DNA from: JBBIND01 sp037444075
GTDB taxonomy: Bacteria; Acidobacteriota; Terriglobia; Bryobacterales; Bryobacteraceae
Assembly (NCBI GenBank): GCA_037444075.1
Contig: JBBIND010000063.1
Coordinates: 1 to 25,009 of the forward strand
DNA: 25,009 nucleotides
Direction of reading: 5' to 3'
Positions within the stretch are counted from its first letter, which is position 1, and each line of letters opens with the position of its first letter. The notes beneath the pieces were generated by a model. The model ran no database searches, was not told where the DNA came from, and was given only the letters and a program-made list of their open reading frames with translations. A program made the translations under genes and the position numbers. Below, piece by piece: positions 24,797 through 25,009 of the stretch.

Positions 24797-24885
24797 CGTC
24801 CTCCCGAGGACCTGGGGCAACCCCAAGTGGGGGTTCCGCTGCGAGAGCGCCGGGCCAGCCCGGAGGCGCGCAATTCCCCAGGACC
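24797..24885 (+). ncRNA. Candidate structured RNA (closed multi-helix fold)
   Basis: An outer helix CCTGGGG (24811-24817) with CCCCAGG (24876-24882) encloses three local hairpins: AACCCC (24819-24824) with GGGGTT (24830-24835); CGCT (24837-24840) with AGCG (24846-24849); and GCGCCGGG (from 24847) with CCC...GGCGC (24859-24869), the last two competing for a few bases. The enclosed junction resembles a cloverleaf-like RNA, and a promoter lies about 100 nt upstream. It does not match any RNA family I recognise, and it is not a tRNA, SRP RNA, tmRNA or RNase P RNA. GC-rich sequence forms hairpins by chance, so this is tentative; strand is inferred from the promoter. Confidence 0.25.
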
Positions 24886-24936
24886 GGACCGCCGCCTGAC
24901 GTCAGCGCGCGCAAACAATGTCATACGGGGCCGCAC

Positions 24937-24965
24937 TTGACACGCGAGCTATTGAGCGGCTTAAT
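24937..24965 (+). promoter_or_regulatory. Sigma70-like promoter facing the right edge
   Basis: A perfect TTGACA (24937-24942), exactly 17 bp, then CTTAAT (24960-24965, 4 of 6 matches to TATAAT). Short ATG frames just downstream close almost at once, so the gene it drives probably starts past 25009. Confidence 0.55.
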
Positions 24966-25009
24966 GGTTACATGGCATGACCGGACGGTGAGGGGCCGTT
25001 CTCAGCCGC

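Larger units (their letters stand above)
24437..25009. other. Intergenic region without a supported gene; holds promoters and a possible RNA
   Basis: This stretch of about 570 bp contains no credible reading frame on either strand. The part near 24640-24710 is distinctly AT-rich compared with the rest of the window. It carries a minus-strand promoter for the phosphorylase, two plus-strand promoter-like sites, and a foldable GC-rich block at about 24797-24885, each listed separately. A gene transcribed rightwards probably starts beyond the window edge. Confidence 0.6.

Overview
The window is a GC-rich bacterial chromosome segment, most likely from an Acidobacteriota of the Solibacter/Bryobacter type. 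The strongest pointer is the C-terminal domain of the 1100-residue protein at 9382-12684, which resembles the TIGR03437 domain that is abundant in that group. Secreted PQQ-type propellers opening with a 'WPRWRGP' motif, many TPR proteins and long Gly/Pro/Ala linkers also fit. No insertion sequence, integrase, phage gene or CRISPR array was found.

Layout. 1-394 is intergenic and carries one perfect hairpin. 395-868 encodes a small secreted protein of unknown function. 869-1380 holds no supported gene. 1381-2742 encodes a secreted PQQ-like beta-propeller, followed by a probable terminator. 2835-2928 (minus) is a selenocysteine tRNA gene (anticodon UCA). 3141-5537 encodes a secreted subtilisin-family protease with a PA insert. 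5666-5740 (minus) is tRNA-Cys(GCA) with a good promoter. A plus-strand run then encodes a TPR protein (5957), an ATPase-less MacB/FtsX-type permease (6817), a TolC-type outer-membrane protein (8062), a large double-propeller surface protein (9382), a TPR lipoprotein (12806) and a membrane CAAX-type protease (15118). The last two overlap by 4 nt and resemble components associated with exosortase/PEP-CTERM sorting.

15897-20062 is a compact five-gene operon in which every junction is a 4-nt stop/start overlap: HAD phosphatase, deoxyhypusine-synthase-like protein, PfkB/RfaE-type kinase, ROK sugar kinase and GmhA-type SIS isomerase. It looks like a phosphosugar (heptose-like) pathway. It has no visible nucleotidyltransferase or canonical GmhB, and it contains one protein whose family is not known for sugar chemistry. 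This is the best candidate in the window for an undescribed pathway. Convergent to it on the minus strand are a zinc-dependent sugar-alcohol-type dehydrogenase and a small zinc-ribbon protein (20078-21613), then an alpha-glucan phosphorylase (21881-24427).

The right end (24437-25009) has no gene. It contains two good sigma70-like promoters and, between them, a stretch that can fold into a closed multi-helix structure, which could be a small RNA or a leader. All identifications come from reading the sequence; no database search was possible.
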